The position numbers and the translations under genes were made by a program. The notes under the pieces are model-generated. The model did no database searches, had not been told where the DNA came from, and saw only the letters and a program-made list of their open reading frames with translations. From Thermomucor indicae-seudaticae (taxonomy: Eukaryota > Mucoromycota > Mucoromycetes > Mucorales > Lichtheimiaceae), in the NCBI GenBank assembly GCA_000787465.1, contig JSYX01000283.1, positions 1 through 43,729 of the forward strand: a stretch of 43,729 bases of DNA, given 5' to 3'. Every line of letters begins with the position of its first letter. Position 1 is the first letter of the stretch. This document shows, piece after piece, positions 43,298-43,729 of the stretch.

Positions 43298-43729
43298 CAG
43301 TGGGCGCTCGATATAGTGATGCTAGATATAGTGATATTTCGATATAGTGATCACTTTTTGAGCCGAGCGTCTTGGTAGCCGGGGAAATATCACTAAATTC
43401 GTTGAAGTGATGACTGATCACTTTCAGCTATGGTACCATTATACCGAGAGCCAATAAAATCACCGTGGTGAAATTCGCAACCATTGAAAAATAAAGATAA
43501 CGAAGAATAAACGAGACTCAAAAAGATCGGTTTTATTGAAGTGACATTTCTCCTCTATTTATATTGTTGTAAGCATTCCTTTCCTTGGCATTGTCTCTGT
43601 TGTCAATTGAAGTGAGAACGAACATAACAGTTCAGTTCATAATAGAAGGTATGATCTTAGCTTGGATCAGAATGTGTTGTAAGAGTGTTGTCTCGAACCC
43701 CTTGACTCTGGAAACTAAGATATGCATAA
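43298..43729. mobile_element. Pogo/Tc1-like DNA transposon end, running off the window
   Basis: After a TA dinucleotide (43296-43297) the sequence begins CAGTGGGCGCTCGATATAGT and repeats GATATAGTGAT three times (about 43310-43350). CAGTG plus spaced direct repeats next to TA is the arrangement of pogo/Fot1-type termini. Related GTGAT/ATCAC motifs continue to about 43425 in both orientations. No transposase frame and no matching right end are seen before the window edge, so the class rests on the terminus only. It lies directly upstream of the ArfGAP start. Confidence 0.55.

Overview
The window looks like nuclear DNA of a filamentous, probably early-diverging (Mucoromycota-like) fungus. The genes are dense and carry many short spliceosomal introns, mostly 50-65 nt with GT..AG ends and CTAAC/CTGAC-type branch sites. 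The content is typically fungal: a CSL (CBF1/RBP-J kappa) factor, a PhoD-like phosphatase of the fungal type, a fungal-type bZIP and an Snf1-related kinase. The phylum is an inference from gene structure and content only. All exon models below were read by hand from frame continuity and splice sites. Each multi-exon model given as complete sums to a whole number of codons.

Region by region. 1-6895 is gene-poor. It holds the edge of a minus-strand gene (1-225), a degenerate tandem repeat carrying splice-site-like motifs, a RhoGAP-like fragment and a 260-bp MITE with 34-bp inverted ends (5119-5378). 6896-7590 is a small gene built from three tandem copies of an intron+exon unit; the third copy has two stop codons. 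8939-12092 is RAD54 (15 exons). 12906-14129 is a mitochondrial DUF1640/CCDC90 protein. 14407-16924 (minus) is a PhoD-like phosphatase, followed by EMC10 (17125-18066, minus). 18937-20981 is a MATH-BTB protein, 21094-22865 a membrane-anchored ENPP phosphodiesterase and 23246-23800 a bZIP factor. PRP3 (24298-26353, minus) and REX1 (26502-28982, plus) diverge from a 148-bp promoter. 29326-32574 (minus) is the CSL factor. After 1.8 kb with only small ORFs come a RING protein (34397-35949, plus) and a CAMKL/SNRK-type kinase (36189-39149, minus). 40451-41481 (minus) is a decayed coding frame. 42281-43269 (minus) is an ArfGAP-ankyrin gene whose 5' side runs into a pogo-like transposon end (43298 to the window edge).

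The genes do not form one pathway. They are mostly housekeeping and regulatory genes: DNA repair, splicing, RNA processing, ER membrane insertion, phosphoesterases and transcription factors. The right and left ends are degraded by mobile elements. The most unusual items are the tandem-exon gene, the MITE, the ArfGAP gene that lost a zinc ligand next to a transposon end, two GC-AG introns and the stop-riddled 40.4-41.5 kb frame.
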